The notes under the pieces: generated by a model
Seen by the model: the letters and a program-made list of their open reading frames with translations, nothing else
Database searches by the model: none
Told to the model about the DNA's origin: nothing
In this document: piece by piece, positions 25,308 through 33,095 of the stretch
How the letters are laid out: each line of letters opens with the position of its first letter
Position numbering within the stretch: the stretch's first letter is position 1
Program-made: the position numbers and the translations under genes
Assembly (NCBI GenBank): GCA_041675285.1
Contig: JBAYTZ010000005.1
Span: forward strand, 62,001 to 126,000
Direction of reading: 5' to 3'
DNA length: 64,000 bases
From: Candidatus Delongbacteria bacterium
Lineage (GTDB): Bacteria; CAIWAD01

Positions 25308-26969
25308 TCAGGGCTGCAGCGCCGTGACGCGGTACTGGCGCCGGCCCGCGGCGGCTTCCGTCCACTGGGTCGCGGGGCCCTCCTGCACGGTCTGCCAGGG
25401 CGCGGCGCCGTCCAGCCGGGCCTCCACCCGGTAGCGCGCGGCTCCCGGTACCGATTCCCACTCCAGCACGATGGCGCCCTCCTGCAGGCGGATCTCCGGC
25501 AGCGGGGCGGCCAGCGGCGGTCCCACGGCCCGCACGCGATGCGGATCGGCGCGGCCGGTGAAGGGGTGTTGCTCGAAGCGCCCGCTCTGATCGGCGGCTT
25601 GCAGGCAGTAGTCCAGCAGCTGGCCGGGCGCCAGCACGGGCAGCAGGGCTCGCCACTGGGCTCCGGCGGGCTCCAGGGGCGCGGACTGCCACGGACCTGC
25701 GTCCACGCGGAACCAGCAGGCCAGCGAATCGGCGATCAGCGGCTGGCCGCTGCTGGCGGTGAGCGTGGCCAGCAGTTCCAGCGGTTCCCAGGCGGCCACC
25801 TCCGCCGGCGCCGGCACGTGGTGGATGTGCAGCAGGCCGGGATCCGCCAGGCCCTTGGCCCGGCAGTGCAGGGCGTCGGTGGATTCCCAACTGCCCGTGA
25901 AGCCCAGCACCTCGTAGCCCGGCAGAGCCTGCTGGTAGACCGCCAGAGCCTCGTCGTCCCAGCTGGAGCCCGTCTGCGGCACGAAGACCCGGCCGTTCAG
26001 CAGCAGCGAGTTGGTGTAGGGCTGGTCGTTGGGCGTCCAGACCCGGAAGACCTGATAGGGCGTGCCCCAGCCGCTCAGGGTCTGGGCGAACCAGGCCGCC
26101 GTGGCCTCGATCTCGTCGTACTGGGCGTGGCTGGCGGGCACCTCGCGCACCAGCACCTTGTCCACGTCCAGGAACTTGCCCCAGCAGTCGATGTGGTCGA
26201 TGTAGGTGTTGTTGGGGTCGGGCAGAGTGAAGTAGCGCTCGACGCCCAGGTAGTCCTCCACGAGTTGGCCGATCTGGGCCTCGGACAGGCCGGGATTCTC
26301 CTCCACCACCAGATCGCTGGAGGCCGCCGTGCCGTAGCCGTCGCCCATCCAGTTGCCGCCGGTCTGAATCAGCTCCATCCCGTAGAGATCCAGGCCCTGG
26401 CTGGCCGCCACCACCACAGGCACCTCGTCGTCCAGCGGCCGCGGCCGGTTGTAGGGGAAGTCCACCACCGCCACTTCGCCGCCGGTCTGCACGTACCAGG
26501 GGCCGTAATCCCGCGTCCAGTACGAATTGGTGCCGGCGCGCAGGAAACTGCAGGCGGCCAGGTTCACGCCGGCGGAGGCGTACTGGGCGCGCACCGTGGC
26601 CTCCTGGGCGGCGGTGGCCACCAGGGTCACCACGGGCGTCTCCTGGGCGAAGGCGGCGATCAGCGCCAGGGGCAGGCCGAAGGGGTAGCGTACCAGCACG
26701 GCGGCCATCCGCTCGAACTCGGCCACTTCCCGCACAGCTTGGGCGGGGGGCGCGGTCTCCGTGAAGGTGCGTCCGATCTCGTCGCGGCGGGCGGCCTCCT
26801 CGGGCGTCAGCCAGTGGGGCAGGGACTCCGGGTGCCGGGCGTTCCAGACCCGCGTGCGCTCGGCCAACTCGTCCGGCGTGCGGGGCCAACCGCCCAGGGC
26901 CGGCTGAACGCAGCAGAGCAGCGGCAGGCTCACAAGCAGGGCGAAGCGAGAGCGGGACACGATGGACAT
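25308..26969 (-). CDS. Secreted peptidylarginine deiminase, Porphyromonas (PPAD) type
   Basis: A 553-aa exported protein of the PAD_porph/agmatine deiminase family, predicted to convert peptidyl-arginine to citrulline and ammonia. A signal peptide (FALLVSLPLLCCVQPALGG) is followed by the deiminase domain, to about residue 390. Visible catalytic and binding residues are D154 (TRDYGPW), H259 and D261 (YIDHIDCWGKF) and nucleophile C369 (STDALHCRAKGLAD). R175 and R177 in YNRPRPLDDE align with the PPAD arginines that hold the substrate C-terminal carboxylate (R152/R154, from memory). This favours C-terminal peptidyl-Arg over free agmatine. A Fn3-like tail (VLEWESVPGAARYRVE...RQYRVTALQP) ends the protein. 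The ribosome-binding site is GGAG. It is convergent with the hemerythrins and lies 1.05 kb from the gingipain-like gene. Confidence 0.9.
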   Translation of the reverse strand: MSIVSRSRFALLVSLPLLCCVQPALGGWPRTPDELAERTRVWNARHPESLPHWLTPEEAARRDEIGRTFTETAPPAQAVREVAEFERMAAVLVRYPFGLPLALIAAFAQETPVVTLVATAAQEATVRAQYASAGVNLAACSFLRAGTNSYWTRDYGPWYVQTGGEVAVVDFPYNRPRPLDDEVPVVVAASQGLDLYGMELIQTGGNWMGDGYGTAASSDLVVEENPGLSEAQIGQLVEDYLGVERYFTLPDPNNTYIDHIDCWGKFLDVDKVLVREVPASHAQYDEIEATAAWFAQTLSGWGTPYQVFRVWTPNDQPYTNSLLLNGRVFVPQTGSSWDDEALAVYQQALPGYEVLGFTGSWESTDALHCRAKGLADPGLLHIHHVPAPAEVAAWEPLELLATLTASSGQPLIADSLACWFRVDAGPWQSAPLEPAGAQWRALLPVLAPGQLLDYCLQAADQSGRFEQHPFTGRADPHRVRAVGPPLAAPLPEIRLQEGAIVLEWESVPGAARYRVEARLDGAAPWQTVQEGPATQWTEAAAGRRQYRVTALQP

Positions 26970-27209
26970 GGGGGACTCCGGCGTTCCGTTCCCCGGGGGC
27001 CGGCCCCCGTGGCCGGTTGTCGCCGGTGGATCGGGACAGGCGGAAGCTTCGGGAAGCGGGGCGGAAGTGGCAAGGGCCGGCAGCTTTGTTCGACGGCTTT
27101 GGCCGGCGGCTTGGGCGGCCGCGCAAGCCCGCTTGCTGTTTGCTTACTTGGATCCAAAGCAGTTCAACCCGCCGTCCGCCAGTCCGGTCGGCACCAAGTC
27201 GAGGAAACC

Positions 27210-27908
27210 ATGAAGATGTTGACCGCCGGACGCCTGGGTCTCCTGGTGCCGGTCCTGACCCTGATGATGGCCGCCACCGGTGGCTGCAAGAAGGCCCCCG
27301 ATCGTCTGACCAAGCTGGACACCGATCTGCAGAAGTTCAGCTACGCCATGGGCATGGACGTGGGCGGCTATCTGAAGAACCAGCCCGGCGAGATGGACAT
27401 GCTGGCCTTCCAGCAGGGTCTCGAGGACGCCCGCACGGGCGGCCAGGTGCTACTCAGCGAGGAAGAGGCCCAGAACGTCAAGATGGCCGAGGGCCAGCGG
27501 CGGGCGGAAGAGCAGGCCAAGTCGAACGAGGAGAAGAGCAAGGTGTTCCTGGAGACCAACGCCAAGAAGCCCGGCATCACGGTGACGGCCAGCGGGCTGC
27601 AGTACGAAGTGTTGCAGGCCGCCGAAGGCCCCAAGCCCACCAGCGAGAGCACGGCCACCGTGCACTACACGGGCACGCTGATCGACTCCACCAAGTTCGA
27701 CAGCTCCGTGGACCGCGGCCAGCCCGCCACCTTCCCGCTCAAGGGCGTGATCCCGGGCTGGACGGAAGGCTTGCAGCTGATGAGCGCGGGCAGCAAGTAC
27801 CGCTTCTTCATCCCGCCGGCGCTGGGCTACGGCGCCCGGGGCGCGGGCAACGTGATCCCGCCCAACGCCGTGCTGATCTTCGAAGTGGAAATGATCTCCT
27901 TCGAGTAG
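27210..27908 (+). CDS. FKBP-type peptidyl-prolyl isomerase lipoprotein (FkpA/Mip-like)
   Basis: A 232-aa lipoprotein: signal peptide with lipobox ending ATGGC (Cys27), an N-terminal helical dimerisation region (FSYAMGMDVGGYLKNQPGEMDMLAFQQGLEDA) and a C-terminal FKBP domain (ATVHYTGTLIDSTKFDSSVDRGQPATFPLKGVIPGWTEGLQLM, then YRFFIPPALGYGARGAGNVIPPNAVLIFEVEM). It should catalyse prolyl cis-trans isomerisation in the periplasm and assist folding of exported proteins, plausibly including the secreted proteins nearby. ATG 27210 follows GAGGAAACC. The gene is divergent from the deiminase gene and ends at a strong bidirectional terminator. Confidence 0.93.
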   Translation: MKMLTAGRLGLLVPVLTLMMAATGGCKKAPDRLTKLDTDLQKFSYAMGMDVGGYLKNQPGEMDMLAFQQGLEDARTGGQVLLSEEEAQNVKMAEGQRRAEEQAKSNEEKSKVFLETNAKKPGITVTASGLQYEVLQAAEGPKPTSESTATVHYTGTLIDSTKFDSSVDRGQPATFPLKGVIPGWTEGLQLMSAGSKYRFFIPPALGYGARGAGNVIPPNAVLIFEVEMISFE

Positions 27909-27925
27909 CCGGTTTTCAGCCAATC

Positions 27926-27959
27926 AAAAGGCCGGATCCCCCGCGGGATCCGGCCTTTT
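27926..27959. terminator. Bidirectional Rho-independent terminator
   Basis: AAAAGGCCGGATCCC (27926-27940), loop CCGC and GGGATCCGGCCTTTT (27945-27959) form a perfect 15-bp stem with A and T runs on either side. It can therefore terminate both the FKBP gene (plus strand) and the convergent chemoreceptor gene (minus strand). Confidence 0.93.
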
Positions 27960-27976
27960 CCTTGGGTGCGCCCGTC

Positions 27977-29758
27977 TCAGCGGTCCAGGCGGAAGGTGCC
28001 CAGCCGTTCCCGCATGCGGGCGGACAAATGGCCCAGCTCGCCGGCCGCGGCCAAGGTCTGCGCCCCGGCCTGACGGCTCTCCCGGGCCAGGCCGGCCACT
28101 TGTTCCATGTTGGCCACGGTGTCGCCCGTGGCCCGGGCGGCCTCCTGCATGGAATGGCCGATCTCCCGGGTGGTGGCGGCCTGTTCCTCCACGGCGGCGG
28201 CCACGGCGGCCTCCTGCTCCGTGATGGCCTGGATGGCTTTCACCACCCCCTGGATGGACTCGCCCGTCTCCCGCGTGCCGTTTTGCACCCGGCCGATCAT
28301 CACCGCGATCTCCGAGGCCGCCTTGTGGGTGGCGTCGGCCAGGTCCTTGACCTCGCCGGCCACCACGGCGAAACCGCGCCCCGCCTCGCCGGCCCGGGCC
28401 GCCTCGATGGTGGCGTTGAGGGCCAGCAGGTGGGTTTGCCCGGCGATGGTCTGGATGACCTGCACCACCCGGTCGATGTCCCCGGAAGCTCCAAGAAGGT
28501 CGTCCACGGTGGCTCGGAAGCCCTCGGCCTGGCGGCTGGCCTGGGCGGCCATGGCCGCGCCCTGGGCCATCCTTCCGGCGATGTCCTGGATGGTGGCGTC
28601 CATCTCCTCGCCGGCGCCGGCCACGCCCTGCACCTGGTTGTCCACCTGCTGCACGCCCGTCCGGGCGGCCTCGGCGCGCTCCGCCGTCTGGTCCGCCTGA
28701 CGCTCCAGTTGTTGAGCGATACCGGTGAGGGCCTGGCTGGACTGCTCCACGGCGCCGGCCTCCTGGCGCAGGGCCGCCATCAGCTCACAGAGGGAGGAGA
28801 GCGCGCGGTTGAACCCGGCGGCCAGGCGGCCCAGCTCGTCGCTTTCGGGGATGGCCATGCGCGCCCCCAGGTCGCCGCCGGCCAACCGCTCCACCTGGAC
28901 CAGGGCCTGGTCCACCTGTCCGGACAAGTGGGCCCGGCGCCGCTCGGCCTCGTCCAGGGCGTCGCCCAGGGCCCGCACCATCTCGCGCAGGGAGCGGCCC
29001 AGGACAGCGGTCTCGGGGCTGGCGGAGACCTGCCGTTCCAAGTGGTCCCAGTCCGTGTCGCGCCGCCCCTCGCCCACGTCCCGGGCGGTGGCGGCCAGCA
29101 GGGCGATGGGCTGGGTGACGCGGCGCCGCACCACCCACACGGCGGCCAGGCAGAGGGCCATGCCGACCACCACCAGGATCACGTACGTGCGGGTCATGAT
29201 GCGCCGCAGGGAGACAATCTCCGCATGAGCCTTGTCCGCCCGGTCCAGGCTGTACTCCGTCAGCTTGTCCAGGCCGTCCCGCATGGCCTCGAAGGCAGCC
29301 AGGTAGGTGCCGCGGTACTCCGCCGCGGCCTGGTCGCGGGATCCGGCCGCGGCCAGGTCGAGGATCGTGCGGCTGCTGGCGGACCACGTGGCATGGCGGG
29401 GGAAGAACGCTTGGATCTCGTCCTTCATCTGGCTCTCGGCGCCGGTCATCAAACCGGCGAAGACCCGGTAGCGCTCCTCCACTTGGAGCCGGTTCTCCTC
29501 GACACCCGTCCGCAAGGCCTCGGCGTCGACGTCTGGGTCCTGGCTGTCAACCCAGAGGAGTTCCATGAGCGCGAGATGGGATTGGTAGGCGTCGCGGTCC
29601 GCCTCGATGAGCTTGTCCACCGACACCAACCGCACGGAATAGATGTCCGCCGTCCGAGCGCTGATCACAGCGGTGAACCGCATGGCCACCCCGATGGCCA
29701 CAATGACCAGCGCCGCCAACAGGGCGATCAGGCCCAGGACTTGGTTGCGCAACGACAT
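27977..29758 (-). CDS. Methyl-accepting chemotaxis protein
   Basis: A 593-aa transmembrane chemoreceptor. TM1 (VLGLIALLAALVIVAIGVAMRF) and TM2 (TYVILVVVGMALCLAAVWVV, about 190-210) bracket a periplasmic four-helix-bundle ligand domain of about 155 residues. A HAMP region (RRRVTQPIALLAATARDVGEGRRD) follows, then a signalling domain with the hairpin tip IAGQTHLLALNATIEAARAGEAGRGFAVVAGEVKDLA. No C-terminal CheR-tether pentapeptide is seen (ends GTFRLDR). No che genes adjoin it, so the ligand cannot be inferred from context. ATG 29758 follows AAGGAGG on the minus strand. Confidence 0.95.
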   Translation of the reverse strand: MSLRNQVLGLIALLAALVIVAIGVAMRFTAVISARTADIYSVRLVSVDKLIEADRDAYQSHLALMELLWVDSQDPDVDAEALRTGVEENRLQVEERYRVFAGLMTGAESQMKDEIQAFFPRHATWSASSRTILDLAAAGSRDQAAAEYRGTYLAAFEAMRDGLDKLTEYSLDRADKAHAEIVSLRRIMTRTYVILVVVGMALCLAAVWVVRRRVTQPIALLAATARDVGEGRRDTDWDHLERQVSASPETAVLGRSLREMVRALGDALDEAERRRAHLSGQVDQALVQVERLAGGDLGARMAIPESDELGRLAAGFNRALSSLCELMAALRQEAGAVEQSSQALTGIAQQLERQADQTAERAEAARTGVQQVDNQVQGVAGAGEEMDATIQDIAGRMAQGAAMAAQASRQAEGFRATVDDLLGASGDIDRVVQVIQTIAGQTHLLALNATIEAARAGEAGRGFAVVAGEVKDLADATHKAASEIAVMIGRVQNGTRETGESIQGVVKAIQAITEQEAAVAAAVEEQAATTREIGHSMQEAARATGDTVANMEQVAGLARESRQAGAQTLAAAGELGHLSARMRERLGTFRLDR

Positions 29759-29888
29759 GGATCCCTCCTTTCCCCACTCTGTTTGCGAGGTCCATCGGCT
29801 GGAACGGAGGCCATCTTGACCGATGGCGGCCGCAAGGCCTGGCTGGCCGGCAAGGGTACGGGGCCAGCGGGCAACTGCGCGATTTTCA

Positions 29889-29919
29889 TTGTGTCCTCAG
29901 ATCCGCTTTGCTACCAATG
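29889..29919 (+). promoter_or_regulatory. Possible promoter for the tail-collar gene
   Basis: TTG (29889-29891), exactly 20 bases, then TACCAATG (29912-29919) keeps the spacing and the TA of the TTG-N20-TAnnTTGG pattern but not the TT. It lies in the 285-bp divergent gap between the chemoreceptor and the collar-protein gene. Confidence 0.25.
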
Positions 29920-30043
29920 GACACATCTTCACCAGCACCACAGACAAGCCCTACCCAGCAGGCACTCACCACCGGACGCGCCGGCGCCCATTGCCGGTGC
30001 GCGCCGGGTGGCCCTGGGTCCGAGCCTTGGACGAGGAGGATCC

Positions 30044-30919
30044 ATGAACCTGTTGCGCATCGTTTCCCTGGGAGTGGTCCTGTCCCTGGCCCTGCTGGCG
30101 GGGGCGGCCCGCGCCCAGACCGCGCCCCACTTGATCAATTTCCAGGGCCTTCTGTCCGACAGCCTGGGCCAGCCCCTGCCCGACGGCGCCGTCGTCGACC
30201 TTTTGTTCGCCTTCTATGGGGAGGAGGGCGGCGGCACGCCCTACCTGAGCGTCTTCCAGGAGGACGTCGTCACGGCGGGCGGGCGCTTCGCCGTGCTCAT
30301 CGGTTCCGGCACGATCACGCCGGGCACGGAGGCCAACCTCGCCGACCTCTTCCAGAAGCACAGCGAGGTCTGGCTGGGGATGAGGGTGGACGGCGACAGC
30401 GAGATGGCGCCGCGCACGCGGATCGGCAGCGTGCCCTACGCCGTCAAGGCCGACGACGGCGTGCCCAAGGGTGGCATCATCATGTGGAGCGGCGCGCTGA
30501 CGGAGATCCCCGCCGGCTGGCAGCTCTGCGACGGCAGCAACGGCACGCCGGATTTGCGCGACCGCTTCGTCCTGGGCGTGGCAGCGGACCAGCAGCCGGG
30601 AGGAACAGGAGGCAGCGCCCAAGTCTCCCTGAGCGCCTCCCAGCTGCCGGCCCACGCCCACGCCTTTCAGACTGACGAACAAGGCTCGCACCAGCATGTG
30701 TTCCTCGACGGCCTGACAATTCCGAGCGGCACGACCTTTTGGATTGGGGGCCTGTCGCCGAACTACCTGCTCTTCAGTTATGAGTGGGCGAACACCAACC
30801 ACCAGACGGAATTCAGCGGACTCCATGGGCATTCGGGGACAACCAACCCGGCTGGAGCGGGCCAGGCCGTCCCCACCCTGCCGCCCTACTACACGCTGGC
30901 CTTTATCATGAAGCTCTAG
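30044..30919 (+). CDS. Secreted protein with phage tail-collar domain
   Basis: A 291-aa exported protein of unknown function. A signal peptide (IVSLGVVLSLALLAGAARA) is followed by a beta-rich region (INFQGLLSDSLGQPLPDGAVVDLLFAFYGEE...RTRIGSVPYAVKADD). A region similar to the tail-collar domain of phage fibres then begins at about residue 145 (GGIIMWSGALTEIPAGWQLCDGSNGTPDLRDRFVLG), and the protein ends HSGTTNP...VPTLPPYYTLAFIMKL. No other phage gene is nearby, and the signal peptide indicates an exported host protein. Similar host proteins are common in large uncultured bacteria. ATG 30044 follows GAGGAGG. The next small exported protein starts 9 bp downstream and is likely in the same operon. 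Confidence 0.75.
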   Translation: MNLLRIVSLGVVLSLALLAGAARAQTAPHLINFQGLLSDSLGQPLPDGAVVDLLFAFYGEEGGGTPYLSVFQEDVVTAGGRFAVLIGSGTITPGTEANLADLFQKHSEVWLGMRVDGDSEMAPRTRIGSVPYAVKADDGVPKGGIIMWSGALTEIPAGWQLCDGSNGTPDLRDRFVLGVAADQQPGGTGGSAQVSLSASQLPAHAHAFQTDEQGSHQHVFLDGLTIPSGTTFWIGGLSPNYLLFSYEWANTNHQTEFSGLHGHSGTTNPAGAGQAVPTLPPYYTLAFIMKL

Positions 30920-30928
30920 GAGGCGGCC

Positions 30929-31387
30929 ATGCGACACCTGATCTCCCTGGCGCTGCTGCTGGGGATGGGCGGCGCGGCGGCCGCCGAGCCGGGCAGCGCG
31001 CGGTACCGCCTGCCACGGCACTGCCTGGGCGCGGGGGCCGACGCCGCGGCCGCCCCTTCGTCCGGCCACTACCGAATGGACGAGCTGGCGCTGGAGGGTC
31101 CGTCCGGGCCACGGGTGGCGGGCGCGCGCTTCCGCGGCACGCCCGGCTACCTGCAGGGCGGCCCCGGCTGGCTGCCCGCGCCCACGGATCTCGTCCTTAC
31201 AGTGGGCGTGGACCTGCTGCAGCTGACCTGGACCGCCGTCGCGGGAGCCATCGGCTACGAGGTGCGGTCGTCCGTCGTCGGCTACACGGGCTTCGCGCCC
31301 GACGGCACCGGCTCCTTCGCCGGCGCCAGTTGGAGCGCCCCGCTCCCGGGCGAGCGGCACTTCTACCAGGTGCAGGCGCGGCGCTGA
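30929..31387 (+). CDS. Small exported protein with C-terminal Fn3-like domain
   Basis: A 152-aa protein I do not recognise as a named family. It has a signal peptide (RHLISLALLLGMGGAAAA), a short low-complexity region containing one Cys (PRHCLGAG), and a C-terminal Fn3-like domain of about 69 residues (LLQLTWTAVAGAIGYEVRSSVVGY...HFYQVQARR). That tail resembles the ends of five other secreted proteins in this window, so it may be mainly a sorting or anchoring module. ATG 30929 follows AGGAGG. It sits 9 bp after the collar-domain gene, probably co-transcribed with it. Confidence 0.65.
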   Translation: MRHLISLALLLGMGGAAAAEPGSARYRLPRHCLGAGADAAAAPSSGHYRMDELALEGPSGPRVAGARFRGTPGYLQGGPGWLPAPTDLVLTVGVDLLQLTWTAVAGAIGYEVRSSVVGYTGFAPDGTGSFAGASWSAPLPGERHFYQVQARR

Positions 31388-31505
31388 GGAACGGCTGCCG
31401 GGATGATCCCCTGGGTGGTTCCACTTGACGGCCGGCCGCCGCGCGCGCCGGGCTGGATTCAGCCGCCCGGCAGGATCGGTTCGCGCATGGCATGGGTCGG
31501 CGTGG

Positions 31506-31513
31506 TATCTTGG
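31506..31513 (+). promoter_or_regulatory. Possible TAnnTTGG promoter element
   Basis: TATCTTGG at 31506-31513, 51 bp before the next start, matches the downstream promoter element proposed for this genome. No TTG occurs 20 bases upstream, so support is partial. Confidence 0.25.
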
Positions 31514-31563
31514 GCCGCACCCAACGGCCGGGGATGGATCCGGCCCCAGACAAGGAGACACCC

Positions 31564-32163
31564 ATGCGCACGCTTGCCCTGCTCGTGATTCTGTTGTGGA
31601 AACCCCTGATGGCCGACGACGTGACGGACTGGATCGACGAGGCCCGCAAGGCCTGGCTGGCCGGCAAGGCCGACGAGGCCGTGCAGAACCTGGACTACGC
31701 CTCGCAGCTGATCCGCCAGCAGAAGGGCGAGCGGTTGGAACTGGCGCTGCCCCAGCCCCTGGACGGCTGGAAGAAGACCGACAGCGGCTCGTCCGCGGCG
31801 GGCGCGGCCTTCTTCGGCGGCGCCACCGGGGCCAACGCCTCCTACGAGCGCCAGGTGGGCGACGAATACAGCAGCTGCAGCATCTCCATCGCCACGGACA
31901 ATCCCATGATGGGCATGCTGCTGGCCTCCTTCGCTTCGCCCATGATGCTCTCGGCCTCCGGGCAGAAGCTGATCAAGGTCGGGGAGAACAAGGCCTCGCT
32001 GGATTATGACGAAGAAGACAAGTCCGGCACGATCCAGATCGTGGTGGGACAGAAAGTCCTGGTGAGCGTGCAGGGCAACGGCGTGAGCGTCGACGAGCTG
32101 AAGAGCTTCGCCGCCGCCGTCAAGTACGACGTCATCCAAAAGGTCCTGCAGGACCAGCCGTGA
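31564..32163 (+). CDS. Conserved exported protein of unknown function
   Basis: A 199-aa protein with a probable signal peptide (RTLALLVILLWKPLMA). The following segment (DDVTDWIDEARKAWLAGKADEAVQNLDYASQLIRQQKGERL) looks like a single helical, TPR-like repeat. The C-terminal part is beta-rich (ASYERQVGDEYSSCSISIATDNPMMGMLLASF...ASLDYDEEDKSGTIQIVVGQKVLVSVQGNGVSVDELKSF). Proteins of this general form occur in diverse bacteria, but I know no function. ATG 31564 follows CAAGGAGA; an earlier in-frame ATG lacks a signal peptide. The stop overlaps the next GTG by four bases. Confidence 0.65.
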   Translation: MRTLALLVILLWKPLMADDVTDWIDEARKAWLAGKADEAVQNLDYASQLIRQQKGERLELALPQPLDGWKKTDSGSSAAGAAFFGGATGANASYERQVGDEYSSCSISIATDNPMMGMLLASFASPMMLSASGQKLIKVGENKASLDYDEEDKSGTIQIVVGQKVLVSVQGNGVSVDELKSFAAAVKYDVIQKVLQDQP

Positions 32164-32987
32164 AACCTGCCCGGCTTCTGCGGCTGCGACGATTCCTGGG
32201 GGGGCTGTCCGAGGAACAGCTTCGGCAGCCCCCGTCCAGCCAGGCCCTGCACCCGGCCCGCCTGCTGGCCCATCCCCGGGACAAGGAATTCGCCGCCTTC
32301 CTGATCTGCCTCCTGCAGGCCGGGGACGCGGAGGAGAGCCGGCGGACCAGCGGCCTGCTGCTCAACCGCCTGGGCCCCCAGCCCGCCTTGACCCTGGTGA
32401 AGGCCAACCGCCAGATGCTGCAGGACCTCTGCCAGGATCTGCAGCTGGGCTTCATCGGGCCGCTGGGCCTGGCCCTCTGGCTGGCCGCGCTGCGCAACGC
32501 CCTGCGCCGGCACCGCAGCCTGGCCGACCTCTACACCACCTGCCTGGGCCCGGCGGGCAACCGTCCGCCCCTGGTGGCCCTGGATCGCTTCGTGGTGGAG
32601 CTGGGCTACGGGCTGAGCGACGAGGAGTGCCGCGAACAGCGGCTGGGCCACCTGCTGCCCCGCCCGGCCAAGGGCTCGTCCACGGCGCGCCTGCACCTCT
32701 TCCTGCGGGCCGTCTGCCGGCCCGACGACGGCGCGGACCTCGGCCTCTGGAGCCTGCCCCGGCCGGACCAGCTCTTCCTGCCGCTGGATCAGGCGATCCT
32801 CGACCGCCTGCGCTGGCTGAAGCTGACCGAGCGCGAGAAACCCAGCCGGGGCGCCGTGCTGGAGGTCACCCAGCAACTGCGCCTGCTTCGGCCGGCGGAC
32901 CCGGCCTTCTTCCACCACGGCTTGGAGCGGCTGGTGCAATCCGGGCTGGACATGGAAGGCATGCGCCAGCTCTTCCGCCACGCCTAG
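32160..32987 (+). CDS. DUF2400 / TIGR02757 family protein
   Basis: A 275-aa protein of the DUF2400 (TIGR02757) family, function unknown. Family features are HPRDKEFAAFLICLLQAGDAEESRR near the N-terminus, then GSSTARLHLFLRAVCRPDDGADLGLWSLPRPDQLFLPLDQAILDRLRWLKLTEREKPSRGAVLEVTQQLRLLRPADPAFFHHGLERL. The lengths and motif order resemble the helix-hairpin-helix DNA-glycosylase-like fold sometimes suggested for the family, but this is not established. GTG 32160 overlaps the upstream stop (GTGA), so the two genes are coupled. Confidence 0.78.
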   Translation: MKPARLLRLRRFLGGLSEEQLRQPPSSQALHPARLLAHPRDKEFAAFLICLLQAGDAEESRRTSGLLLNRLGPQPALTLVKANRQMLQDLCQDLQLGFIGPLGLALWLAALRNALRRHRSLADLYTTCLGPAGNRPPLVALDRFVVELGYGLSDEECREQRLGHLLPRPAKGSSTARLHLFLRAVCRPDDGADLGLWSLPRPDQLFLPLDQAILDRLRWLKLTEREKPSRGAVLEVTQQLRLLRPADPAFFHHGLERLVQSGLDMEGMRQLFRHA

Positions 32988-33024
32988 CAGCCTGTCGGGC
33001 CAGGGACTTCCCCTCCCACGCAGC

Positions 33025-33055
33025 TTGTCCCCGCTGACCCCATTTGGTACGTTTA
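33025..33055 (+). promoter_or_regulatory. Candidate promoter for the DHH phosphoesterase gene
   Basis: TTG (33025-33027), exactly 20 bases, then TACGTTTA (33048-33055), 40 bp before the ATG. This is one of the best matches in the window to a Bacteroidota-type TTG-N20-TAnnTTTG promoter. Confidence 0.5.
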
Positions 33056-33095
33056 CCGCCCTATTTTGGAAGCCCACGGCTTCAGAAGGGAACCC

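Noticed and set aside
25308..26969. Calling the secreted deiminase an agmatine deiminase (AguA), which would link it to speD-speB
   Set aside because: It has a signal peptide, an Fn3-like tail and the RxR pair typical of peptidylarginine deiminases; AguA is cytoplasmic and lacks these.
30044..30919. Tail-collar domain as evidence of a prophage
   Set aside because: The protein has a signal peptide and no integrase, capsid, terminase or other phage gene lies nearby; it is better read as an exported host protein.
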